Part shown: one piece after another, positions 26,798-34,724 of the stretch
Layout: each line of letters opens with the position of its first letter
Numbering within the stretch: position 1 is the first letter of the stretch
Source: Acetobacter oeni
GTDB lineage: Bacteria > Pseudomonadota > Alphaproteobacteria > Acetobacterales > Acetobacteraceae
Length of the DNA: 55,979 nt
Assembly: GCF_011516825.1 (NCBI RefSeq)
Contig: NZ_WOTA01000024.1
Location: 1-55,979 of the forward strand
Reading direction: 5' to 3'
The notes under the pieces: model-generated
Seen by the model: the letters and a program-made list of their open reading frames with translations, nothing else
Told to the model about the DNA's origin: nothing
Databases searched by the model: none
Position numbers and translations under genes: made by a program

Positions 26798-26892
26798 CCG
26801 GTATCAGCCTCTGTCGTCACATGTCGCGGGGGTCGTGCTATGCGGCGGGTGGCCGGCTGTCGAGAGAGAATTGCGTTCCGGGCGCTTCTTTT

Positions 26893-27945
26893 TCATGACC
26901 GGCCGGATTTTTCGGGGGTGGTTTTCCGGTCGTTCCCGGTTTTCGGGCTGCTGTTTTCCGGGTTGGACAGAAACCCGATGAAGGAGGTCATGTCCGCGCG
27001 GAGGATGCGGAGGATGAAGCGCCATTCCGGCGCCTCGGTGATGTCATCGTGCGGGATGGCGGCGAGGGCGTTGCGGGTATGTTCGTCTCCGGGGGAGCGG
27101 CCGTGGGCCTGCTCGTCGCAGCCTCTGGCGATCTGTTCCAGCGAGGAGACGAGGCCGCGCACCAGGGTCTGCGCGTCTTTTGCGTCGTGCACCGGGCTGG
27201 CGAGGGCGGCGCGGGCGAACACCATGGCGTCGGTCTGGAGCTGCTGGAGGGCCTGGGGGAGGGCGGCCAGCATGGGGTCGCGTTTTTCGAGGCTTCGGAA
27301 CCGTTCTCTCCGGGCTTCGGCGACATTGGCGCTGATGCGGCGCAGGCAGGTGGCGCAGGTGTCGTCGAGGGACTGGATGTCATGCCAGCCGATATCGTGA
27401 TGGGCGGCGCCGTCGAGGATGGCGCCGATGCCTCTGACCATGGCGGCGGCGAGGCGGAAGGCGTCGCGGCGGGTCTGGTCGTGCAGGACGGCGAAGGAGA
27501 CGACCATGGAGACGAGGACGCCGGCGAGCACGCAGATGACGCGCTGGATCGGCACGAAGAACGGGGAGTTATCGGACGGGAACAGCATGGCGATCAGCAC
27601 GGTGACGAGGCCGAGCCGGGTTTGCGGGCGCCAGGCGGCGAGGGCGGCAAGGGGGATGAGGGCTGACCAGAGGGCGGCTTCCTGCGGCAGGCCGAGTTCG
27701 TGCAGGCTGATGGCGATCATGCTGGCGCCGCCGCCTATGAGGGCGCCGAGGAGCTGGCTCTGGCCATTGGAGACGGTTTCTCCGATGGTGGTCTGTGTGA
27801 CGACGGCGGCGGTGATGAGCGCCCAGGCGGGATCCTGCAGGTGCATGAGGTTGCTGAGCAGTTCCGATGCACCGATGGCGACCAGCACGCGGATGGCCTG
27901 GCGGACGATGGTGCTGGTGGACCGTTCGGGGATGCTGACGGGCAT
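26893..27945 (-). CDS. FUSC-family inner-membrane transporter
   Basis: The 350-residue protein has about six N-terminal helices (AIRVLVAIGASELL, PAWALITAAVVTQTTIGET, QLLGALIGGGASMIAI, ALWSALIPLAALAAW, LVTVLIAMLFP, VICVLAGVLVSMVVSFAVL) and then a helical cytoplasmic domain. The DPAWALITAAVVTQ...G..LGALIGG signature is that of the fusaric-acid-resistance/aromatic-acid-exporter group (FUSC). Members are half the size of the AaeB type, as here. The substrate is unknown. It lies 83 bp after htrA and upstream of the ModE-like gene in the same direction. Confidence 0.82.
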   Translation of the reverse strand: MPVSIPERSTSTIVRQAIRVLVAIGASELLSNLMHLQDPAWALITAAVVTQTTIGETVSNGQSQLLGALIGGGASMIAISLHELGLPQEAALWSALIPLAALAAWRPQTRLGLVTVLIAMLFPSDNSPFFVPIQRVICVLAGVLVSMVVSFAVLHDQTRRDAFRLAAAMVRGIGAILDGAAHHDIGWHDIQSLDDTCATCLRRISANVAEARRERFRSLEKRDPMLAALPQALQQLQTDAMVFARAALASPVHDAKDAQTLVRGLVSSLEQIARGCDEQAHGRSPGDEHTRNALAAIPHDDITEAPEWRFILRILRADMTSFIGFLSNPENSSPKTGNDRKTTPEKSGRS

Positions 27946-28028
27946 TCAGGAGGTTGCTGTCATGCGGAGGTTTTGTCCCGGCTTTCGCCGGGGGCTGGCC
28001 GGTGGTCTGCGGGGACGGGCATGCGGGG

Positions 28029-29603
28029 TTAGCGGGCGTTGCCGTCGAGCGGGAAGGGCACCCAGCGGAGGCCGTCGGAATCGTGCACGAGCAGCAGGAC
28101 GGAGCGGCGTTTTTCCTTCTGCGCGGCTTCGATGCCTTTTCGCAGTTCCGCCGGACTGTTCACGGCTGTCTGCTGCACTTCGGTGACGACGTCTCCGGGT
28201 TTGAGGCCGCGTTCGGAAGCGGGGCCGCCATCGGTGACGCCGGTGACGACGACGCCTTTCTGGCTGTCGGAGAGCTGGTATTGCTTCCGGGTGTCTTCGG
28301 TGATGGCGCCGGCGCTGAAGCCGAGCGCGCCGAGGTCGAGTGTTTTGTCCTGTTTCGGTGCGCCGGGTTTTTTCGGTTTTTCATCGGACCCGGAATCGGT
28401 GTCCGTTTCCGGGAGGGTGCCGATGGTGACGGGCACGTCGATGGTTTTGCCTTTGCGCCAGACGGTCAGATGCGCCTGGGAGCCGACGGGCAGATCGGCG
28501 ATCAGGCGGGGCAGGGCGCGGCCTTCGATGGTTTTGCCGTTGAGTTGCTGGATGACGTCGCCGGTGGCGAGCTGTGCTTTTGCCGCCGGGCCTTTGGGTT
28601 CCACGCCGGCGAGGAGGGCGCCCCTGGCCGGTTTCAGGTTGAGGCCGTCGGCGATTTCCTGGGTGACGTCCTGGATGCGGACGCCGATCCAGCCCCGGGA
28701 GACTTTTCCGGTTTTACGGAGCTGTTCGATGATGCCTTTTGCTTCGTTGGACGGGATTGAGAATCCGATGCCGACGGAGCCGCCGGAGGGGGAATAGATG
28801 GCGGTGTTCACGCCGATGACGGCGCCGTGCATGTCGAAGAGCGGGCCGCCGGAGTTGCCTTTGTTGATGGAGGCGTCGGTCTGGATGAAATCGTCGTACG
28901 GGCCCTGGTCGATATTGCGGCTGCGGGAGGAGACAATACCGGCGGTGACGGTGCCGGACAGGCCGAACGGGTTGCCGATGGCGAGCACCCAGTTGCCGAC
29001 GCGGGCGGTGTCGCTGTCGCCGAAAGTGACGAAGGGCAGGGGCTGCGGGGCGGCGACTTTCAGGAGGGCGAGATCGGTGCGGTCATCGTGACCGATGAGT
29101 TTTGCCGGCAGGGTTGTGTTGTCCTGGAGGGTGACGGTGATTTTGTCCGCGTGACGGATGACGTGGTTGTTGGTGACGATGTAGCCGTCCGCCGAGACGA
29201 TGAAGCCGGAGCCGAGCGCCTGCATTTTCCGGGGTGGCGAGTTGGGCGCGTTCTGCCGGTTCATGAAATCGTGGAAGAATTTTTCGAACGGGGAGCCACG
29301 CGGGAAATCGGGGATCTGCGGTCCCTGTTCTTCCTCGCCGTCCTCGTCGTCGGAGCTGGCTTTGAGTGTCTGGGTGGTTGAGACGTTGACCACGGCGGGG
29401 AGCAGGCGGTCGGCGAGGTCCGCGAAGCTGTCGGGGACGCCGTGTGCGCCGGTGGCGATGGCGGGGGGCGTGTCCTGCGCCGCGCGGGCTTCCGGTATCA
29501 GGCCGGGTGCGACCCGGAACGGTGCTGTGATCCAGAGCGCGCTGGTGACGCCGAGGGTGAGGGCGAGGACGGAACGGGGAGCCTGGAAGCCTGGGAGGCG
29601 CAT
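28029..29603 (-). CDS. degP: Do/HtrA-family periplasmic serine protease
   Basis: The 524-residue DegP/DegQ-type protease-chaperone acts on misfolded envelope proteins. The N-terminal signal peptide (VLALTLGVTSALWITAP...ARA) is followed by a Gln/Glu-rich linker, then the trypsin-like domain with catalytic His147 (TNNHVIRHADK), Asp177 (RTDLALL) and Ser251 (NKGNSGGPLF). Two PDZ domains follow: ~320-410 (GWIGVRIQDVT, GALLAGVEPKGPAAKAQL) and ~430-520 (KGVVVTGVTDGGPASERGLKPGDVV). The size and order are typical. A 155-bp gap separates its start from divergent lysK. It heads the run htrA-FUSC-ModE-opgGH, which may share envelope-stress control, but no sigma-E-type promoter was assigned. Confidence 0.93.
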   Translation of the reverse strand: MRLPGFQAPRSVLALTLGVTSALWITAPFRVAPGLIPEARAAQDTPPAIATGAHGVPDSFADLADRLLPAVVNVSTTQTLKASSDDEDGEEEQGPQIPDFPRGSPFEKFFHDFMNRQNAPNSPPRKMQALGSGFIVSADGYIVTNNHVIRHADKITVTLQDNTTLPAKLIGHDDRTDLALLKVAAPQPLPFVTFGDSDTARVGNWVLAIGNPFGLSGTVTAGIVSSRSRNIDQGPYDDFIQTDASINKGNSGGPLFDMHGAVIGVNTAIYSPSGGSVGIGFSIPSNEAKGIIEQLRKTGKVSRGWIGVRIQDVTQEIADGLNLKPARGALLAGVEPKGPAAKAQLATGDVIQQLNGKTIEGRALPRLIADLPVGSQAHLTVWRKGKTIDVPVTIGTLPETDTDSGSDEKPKKPGAPKQDKTLDLGALGFSAGAITEDTRKQYQLSDSQKGVVVTGVTDGGPASERGLKPGDVVTEVQQTAVNSPAELRKGIEAAQKEKRRSVLLLVHDSDGLRWVPFPLDGNAR

Positions 29604-29758
29604 GAAAGGCGGTGCTCTTTATTATCTGAACCAGCGGAAGATCGGTGACATTAGACCAGTGAATCCCTGTCGCACAGTCCGGAGCGGTCAGGCTGTGAGA
29701 TTTTGCGGTGCACGATTTGGATTGACCGGAGGGCGGTCAGTTTCTAGCTTCCGCCCCC

Positions 29759-31414
29759 ATGTCCGAGCACAGCGCATCTTCGGCGGATCGCCGCCCTCTT
29801 CTTTCCTCCGGTGCCATGCCTAAGGCGTGGCCGTTTGAAGAGGCGCGAAAACTTGCGGAGCATGTTGCCTCGAAAGGCAATGAGGGGCCGGCGTTGCTGG
29901 AGACCGGCTACGGTCCGTCCGGGCTGCCGCATATCGGCACGTTTGGCGAGGTGGCGCGGACGAGCTGGGTGCGTCAGGCCTATACGGCGATCACGGGTCG
30001 TCCGACGCGGCTGCTGGCGTTTTCCGACGACATGGACGCGCTGCGGAAGGTTCCGGACAATGTGCCGAACCGGGAGATGCTGACGCGGTTCATCGGGATG
30101 CCGCTGACGAAGGTGCCCGATCCGTTCGGGACGTTCGATTCCTTCGCGGCGCATAACAATGCGCGGCTGCGGTCGTTTCTCGATGGGTTCGGGTTTGAAT
30201 ATGATTTTGCGTCCTCGACGGAGTATTACACGTCCGGGCGGTTCGATGCGGCGCTGCGCCGGGTTCTTGAGGTTCATGACGAGATTGTCGCGGTGATCCG
30301 GCCCACGCTGGGGGCGGAGCGGCGGGAGACCTATTCGCCGGTTCTGCCGCTGCATCCGAGGACCGGGCAGGTGATGCAGGTTCGCATGGACCGGGTGGAC
30401 CCGGTTGCGGGCACGGTGTTCTGGACCGATGAGGATGGCGAGCGGTTTGAGACGCCGGTGACGGGTGGCGCTGCGAAGATGCAGTGGAAGGCCGACTGGG
30501 CGATGCGCTGGTACGCGCTGGGCGTCGATTATGAAATGTCGGGCAAGGATCTGATCGACAGCGTGCGTCTGTCGGGGAAGATCTGCAGGATTCTGGGCGC
30601 GCCGCCGCCGGCGGGTCTGACCTATGAGCTGTTTCTGGATGAGACCGGGCAGAAGATTTCCAAGTCGAAGGGCAATGGTCTTTCGGTGGAGGAATGGCTG
30701 CGTTATGCGCCGCCGGAGAGTCTCGGGCAGTTCATGTTCAATCATCCGGAGCGGGCCAAGCGGCTGTTTTTCGATGTGATTCCGAAGGCGACGGATGAGT
30801 ATCTGGCGCATGTGGACAAGGCTTCGGCGCTTCAGGCGCGTTGCGCGGACGTGCTGCCTGCCGAGGCTGAGGCGGACCGGGTGACGCTGGCCGCGAATCC
30901 GGCCTGGTTCATTCATGCGGGGCATATTCCGGATCATGCGGGGAGCCCGGTTTCGTTCAGCATGCTGCTGAATCTGGCCAGTGTGGCGAACGCGGAGACG
31001 CCGGACGTGCTGTGGGGGTTTCTGCGGCGCTATGACGCGGCGGTGTCGCCGGAGACGCATCCGATGCTGGCGACGCTTGTGGACCGGGCGATCGTATTTT
31101 ATGCGGATTTCGTGCGGCCGGCGAAGAGCTATCGTCTGCCGGATGAGCGCGAGCAGCGGGCGCTGGCCGATCTGGCGGAGTCGCTGAAGATGTATGAGGG
31201 CGAGGAGGTCTCGGCGGAGGTGCTTCAGAACCTGGTTTTCGAGATAGGCAAACGCCATCAGTTCGAGCCGCTGCGGTCGTGGTTTACCTGCCTTTACGAG
31301 GTATTGCTGGGGCAGAGCGAGGGGCCGCGTTTCGGCGGATTTGTTGCATTATATGGTATCCGGGGCACGGTTGCGCTGATCGAGGCGGCGCTGGTCCGGA
31401 GCGCCGAGGCCTGA
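29759..31414 (+). CDS. lysK: class I lysyl-tRNA synthetase
   Basis: The 551-residue class I (archaeal-type) LysRS, found in many Alphaproteobacteria in place of the class II enzyme, charges tRNA-Lys. Signature HIGT at residues 58-61 (GLPHIGTFGEV) and KISKSKGN starting at Lys299, both class I ATP-site motifs. The C-terminal helical domain (from ~residue 360) has the anticodon-side pattern ending in PRFGGFVALYG. The length is normal for alphaproteobacterial LysK. ATG at 29759 gives MSEHSASSADRRPLLSSGAMPKAWPF. The MprF-like gene follows after 10 bp and is probably co-transcribed; LysK product (Lys-tRNA) is the substrate of lysyl-phosphatidylglycerol synthases. Confidence 0.96.
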   Translation: MSEHSASSADRRPLLSSGAMPKAWPFEEARKLAEHVASKGNEGPALLETGYGPSGLPHIGTFGEVARTSWVRQAYTAITGRPTRLLAFSDDMDALRKVPDNVPNREMLTRFIGMPLTKVPDPFGTFDSFAAHNNARLRSFLDGFGFEYDFASSTEYYTSGRFDAALRRVLEVHDEIVAVIRPTLGAERRETYSPVLPLHPRTGQVMQVRMDRVDPVAGTVFWTDEDGERFETPVTGGAAKMQWKADWAMRWYALGVDYEMSGKDLIDSVRLSGKICRILGAPPPAGLTYELFLDETGQKISKSKGNGLSVEEWLRYAPPESLGQFMFNHPERAKRLFFDVIPKATDEYLAHVDKASALQARCADVLPAEAEADRVTLAANPAWFIHAGHIPDHAGSPVSFSMLLNLASVANAETPDVLWGFLRRYDAAVSPETHPMLATLVDRAIVFYADFVRPAKSYRLPDEREQRALADLAESLKMYEGEEVSAEVLQNLVFEIGKRHQFEPLRSWFTCLYEVLLGQSEGPRFGGFVALYGIRGTVALIEAALVRSAEA

Positions 31415-31424
31415 GGGTCTGGCC

Positions 31425-33545
31425 ATGGCCGATGATGTTCATCTGTCCGGTCGCGGATCGTCGGAGGATGCGTGCGTGACCGGGGCGTCTGACACGGGGG
31501 CTTCCGGGCCGCCGCCGGGCCGTGACGGGACGGGGGAGGACTCTGTCCGGGATCATGGTCATCGGACCGGCTGGAAGCGCTGGCTGCGCCATGCGCCGCA
31601 TGTTCTGGGTCTGGTGCTGATGATTGCCGCGATCCTGGTGGTGCGGCGTGAGCTTCATACGCTCAGCATGGCGGATATCCGGACGGCGCTGCGCGGGATT
31701 TCCGGGCGGGCGATGATGGCCGGGGTGGGGTGTACGTTCCTCTCCTATTTCATTCTGTCGTTTTACGATCGTCTGGCCGTGATTCAGGTCGGGCATAAGC
31801 AGATTTCGTTTTTCCGGACGGCCTTTGCGGCGTTCTGCTCCTATGTGCTGTCTCATAATCTCGGGTTTTCGGCGGTGTCGGGCGCGGCGGTACGGTTCCG
31901 GCTTTACCGGAACTGGGGTTTGCCGCCGTTTGCCATTGCGCAGATCATTGCGTTCTGTTCGGCGACCTATCTGCTGGGCGCGGCGGTTCTGATCGGCAGT
32001 GTGCTGCTGATCGAGCCGGCGGTGGTTCCGGTGATTGGCGACCGGGTGCCGGTTCCGGTGCTGCGGGCGGCGGGTGTTCTGCTGTGGCTCGGGGTTCTGG
32101 CCTATATCGGCGCGACGCTGAAATGGCGGGAGCTGACGATCCGGGGGCGGCAGATCGAGCTGCCGTCGGCGCCGATGGCTGTGGCGCAGACGGTTGTCGC
32201 GGCGGCGGATGTGGCGGCGACGGCGGCGATTGCCTATGTGCTGCTGCCGCCGGGGACGCTGGATTACGGCTCGTTTCTGGCCATTTACATTGCGTCTTAC
32301 ACGGCGGGGCTGGTGGCGAGCGTGCCGGGTGGTCTGGGTGTGTTCGACGGCGCGATGCTGCTGGCTCTGGGGCCTTATCTGCCGGCGCCGCAGATTCTGG
32401 GGACGATTCTTGTCTTCAGGCTGTTTTACTACATCGTTCCGCTGTTTCTGGCGGGGGGCATGTTCGCGGCGCATGAGCTGTTTCTGCGCGGGGATGCGCT
32501 TCTGCTTTCGCGCAAGGCGTCTCAGGCCGGGGCGGAAGAGCCGCGCCGTATCCGGCCCAGTCAGGTTGTGCGGGAGAGCGAGGCGGATTTTTCCGTCGGG
32601 GTTTCGACGGGGACGGTTTCGTTCTGCGGGGTTCTGCTGCTGATTCTGCCGCTGGTGAATCCGGTTCATGCGCACGGGTCATCGAAGGTCATTGCGTTTC
32701 TGTCGACGGTTGTGGGCGATTATGTGCTGACGGTCGTGGGGGGCAGTCTGATCGCGCTGGCGATTGGTCTGTCGCAGCGTGTGACACTGGCCTGGGGCGC
32801 GACGCTTGGTCTGCTGGTTCTGTCGGCTGTCACGACGTTTCTGCGTGGTAATATGCCGCTGGTGCCTCTGGCGCTGGCGATGTCGGCCTTTCTGATCGCG
32901 CCGTTCCGGCGGTGTTATTATCGTCATGCGCGACTGCTGAGCGAGCCGTTATCCTTTTCCACGCTGTTGTCCCTGCTGCTGCTGATCGGGTGTGCGGTGG
33001 TGATCGCGACGCATCAGGAGGGGGCCGAGGGCTGGTGGGAGCTGTTTGTCCCCGAGGACAATGATGCCCGGTGGATTGTGATGATTGCGGTTGTGCTGGC
33101 ACTGGTCGTGATTGCGCGTCTGGCGCGGCCGGGGCGTGTTGCGGTGCGGCCATGGGATGAGAAGGCGGCGGCCTGGTATCATGGGCTCGATCATGCTCTG
33201 CCGGTGATTCCGGGTGTGGTGCCTGATGGTCTGCTGACGGGAGAGGGGGGCAATGCCGCGATTCCCTTTCGCAGGCGGGGCAGTTTTGTCGTCGGGCTGG
33301 GCGATCCGGCGGGTGAGGACAGGGACTGCGCTTCGGTGATCTGGCGTTTGCGGGATCTGGCGTTTCAGGAAGGGCTTCAGCCGGTTTTCTGGCGTGCCGG
33401 CGACACGTTTCTGTCGATTTACGCGGATATGGGGCTGGTGAACTGGCCGCTGACGGATGAGCCGGGGTCTTATCTGTGCTGTCCGTCCGAGCAGATCGGG
33501 CTGGTGCGGTCGAAGCTGTTCGGACGAAAGCCGGTCAGGGACTGA
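31425..33545 (+). CDS. MprF-like membrane protein with a truncated synthase domain
   Basis: The 706-residue protein matches MprF/LPG synthase: an N-terminal flippase-type region with a dozen or so helices (HVLGLVLMIAAILVVRREL, FAAFCSYVLSHNLGFSAVSGAAVRFR, ASVPGGLGVFDGAMLLALG), a second helix block, then from ~residue 577 the cytoplasmic part (WDEKAAAWYHGLD, SFVVGLGDPAGE, PVFWRAGD). Full MprF has ~840-880 residues; here the chain ends about 130 residues into the soluble domain, after the first GNAT half, so the second half, which binds the aminoacyl-tRNA and carries key catalytic residues, is absent. The intergenic repeat begins 25 bp past the stop. It could flip lipids only, or need a partner. 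It starts 10 bp after lysK. Confidence 0.85.
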   Translation: MADDVHLSGRGSSEDACVTGASDTGASGPPPGRDGTGEDSVRDHGHRTGWKRWLRHAPHVLGLVLMIAAILVVRRELHTLSMADIRTALRGISGRAMMAGVGCTFLSYFILSFYDRLAVIQVGHKQISFFRTAFAAFCSYVLSHNLGFSAVSGAAVRFRLYRNWGLPPFAIAQIIAFCSATYLLGAAVLIGSVLLIEPAVVPVIGDRVPVPVLRAAGVLLWLGVLAYIGATLKWRELTIRGRQIELPSAPMAVAQTVVAAADVAATAAIAYVLLPPGTLDYGSFLAIYIASYTAGLVASVPGGLGVFDGAMLLALGPYLPAPQILGTILVFRLFYYIVPLFLAGGMFAAHELFLRGDALLLSRKASQAGAEEPRRIRPSQVVRESEADFSVGVSTGTVSFCGVLLLILPLVNPVHAHGSSKVIAFLSTVVGDYVLTVVGGSLIALAIGLSQRVTLAWGATLGLLVLSAVTTFLRGNMPLVPLALAMSAFLIAPFRRCYYRHARLLSEPLSFSTLLSLLLLIGCAVVIATHQEGAEGWWELFVPEDNDARWIVMIAVVLALVVIARLARPGRVAVRPWDEKAAAWYHGLDHALPVIPGVVPDGLLTGEGGNAAIPFRRRGSFVVGLGDPAGEDRDCASVIWRLRDLAFQEGLQPVFWRAGDTFLSIYADMGLVNWPLTDEPGSYLCCPSEQIGLVRSKLFGRKPVRD

Positions 33546-33570
33546 GCGGGAGGGGGGGCGCCTTCATTGC

Positions 33571-33699
33571 CGGCCTCTGCCCGGACCCGGCAGAGGCCGC
33601 AGGCCCCTGCACCCCGATCTGTTGATAAAAAGGTTTCCAAAGGTCTGCGACCTCTGGCGGGTTTCAGGGCAGAGCCCTGAGTTAAGCAGCCACACTTAA
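33571..33699 (+). repeat. intergenic repeat, copy 5, supplying a stop codon
   Basis: Complete order of elements, with GCCTCTGCCCG..CCCGGCAGAGGCC inverted arms, CACCCCGATCTGTTGATAAAAAGG, the AAAGGTC-TGC-GACCTCT hairpin (33637-33657), TTTCAGGGC-AGA-GCCCTGA and CCACACTTAA. The final TTA of CTTAA is the complement of the Ldh-family gene's TAA stop (33696-33698). Confidence 0.9.
33637..33657 (-). terminator. hairpin downstream of the Ldh-family gene
   Basis: On the minus strand, 39 nt after the stop codon, a 9-bp stem (one G-T pair, 3-nt loop) is followed by AAACCTTTTTATC. Likely terminator for the transporter/Ldh operon, inside repeat copy 5. Confidence 0.5.
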
Positions 33700-34724
33700 T
33701 GCGATGAGAGACCGAGTGCCCGCATGGTATCGGGATCGACCGGGATGCCGTGTTCCGTGCGGTCGGCGGCTTCTTTCCATTCGCGGTCGCCCGGCGCCAT
33801 GACCGGATGGTTCGGATCGACGGGCGTGGAGCCGCGCAGGCGGGTGAGGTAGCGGGTCATGGCGGCGTCGTATCCGGCGCGTCCGACGAAATGCTCCGGG
33901 TCGATGGCGATGAAGAAATGTCCGACGTTCTGGGCTGTTCCGGCGTCGGTCGGGGCCATTTCGGGGTCGATGGCGGCGCCTGTCAGCACGGCGGAGAGGA
34001 TGGCGACCACGCCGGCCAGGGCGGCGCCTTTGAATCCGTATTCCTCGCCGCCGAGGGGCTGGAGGAAGGCGGCCTTCTCCGGGTCCTGCGTCGGGTGTCC
34101 GCCGGTGTCCACGGCGACGCCCGGGGGCAGGGGTTTGCCCAGTGAGCGGAAGAGTTTCACGCGGTTGAACGGGATGGACGAGGTGGCCATGTCCAGCACC
34201 CAGGGGTTTGCGCCGGCGACCGGGGCGGCCATGGCGATGGGGTTGGTGCCGTGGAAGGGGACGGCGCCCCCGAACAGGCAGACGGCGGAATCGGAATTGG
34301 TGGTGACGATGCCGATCAGGCCCTGTTCGGCGGCGGCGAGGGCGTAGGCGCCCGCGGCTCCGAAATGCGAGGAGCGGAAGACGCCGACGGCACCGATGCC
34401 GGTTTTCGTGGCCAGTCTGACGGCTTCGGTCATGGCTTCGTAAGAGGCGGGGTGGCCGGGGCCGTTATCGGCGTCCAGCATGGCGGCGGCGGGGGCTGTT
34501 TGCCGGAGCGTGCGGTTCGGGGTGGGATTGAAGGCTCCGGAGCGCAGCATGTCCGTGTAATGCGGGATGAGCCGGACGCCGTGGCTGTCCACGCCGACGA
34601 GGGAGGCGTGCAGGAGGGCGCGGGTGATGGCGCTGGCGTCGGCGGGGCTGGCGCCGGCCCGGGTCAGCAGGGTTTCGCAGCGTTCGCGGAGGAGGGCTTC
34701 CGGGAAGCGGGCGGGTTCGCTCAT
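33696..34724 (-). CDS. Ldh-family (YlbC/malate-lactate dehydrogenase 2) oxidoreductase
   Basis: The 342-residue cytoplasmic NAD(P)H-dependent oxidoreductase belongs to the type-2 malate/L-lactate dehydrogenase family (also ureidoglycolate dehydrogenase and Delta1-piperideine reductase). Evidence: N-terminal VDSHGVRLIPHYTDML with the catalytic His, DNGPGHPA, GAVGVFRSSHFGAAGAYA, the nucleotide-binding MAAPVAGANPWVLDMATS, and C-terminal AGDREWKEAADR-like PGDREWK. The fold is not Rossmann. The start ATG at 34724 is shared with the TGA of the symporter gene (ATGA overlap), so the two are translationally coupled: the transporter may import the acid this enzyme oxidises or reduces. The product cannot be named from sequence. 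The long frame upstream of 34724 is a shadow and is not part of the gene. Confidence 0.9.
   Translation of the reverse strand: MSEPARFPEALLRERCETLLTRAGASPADASAITRALLHASLVGVDSHGVRLIPHYTDMLRSGAFNPTPNRTLRQTAPAAAMLDADNGPGHPASYEAMTEAVRLATKTGIGAVGVFRSSHFGAAGAYALAAAEQGLIGIVTTNSDSAVCLFGGAVPFHGTNPIAMAAPVAGANPWVLDMATSSIPFNRVKLFRSLGKPLPPGVAVDTGGHPTQDPEKAAFLQPLGGEEYGFKGAALAGVVAILSAVLTGAAIDPEMAPTDAGTAQNVGHFFIAIDPEHFVGRAGYDAAMTRYLTRLRGSTPVDPNHPVMAPGDREWKEAADRTEHGIPVDPDTMRALGLSSH

Noticed and set aside
29744..31258. 504-codon minus-strand frame opposite lysK
   Set aside because: Arg/Gln/His-rich shadow; the plus strand has HIGT and KISKS motifs.
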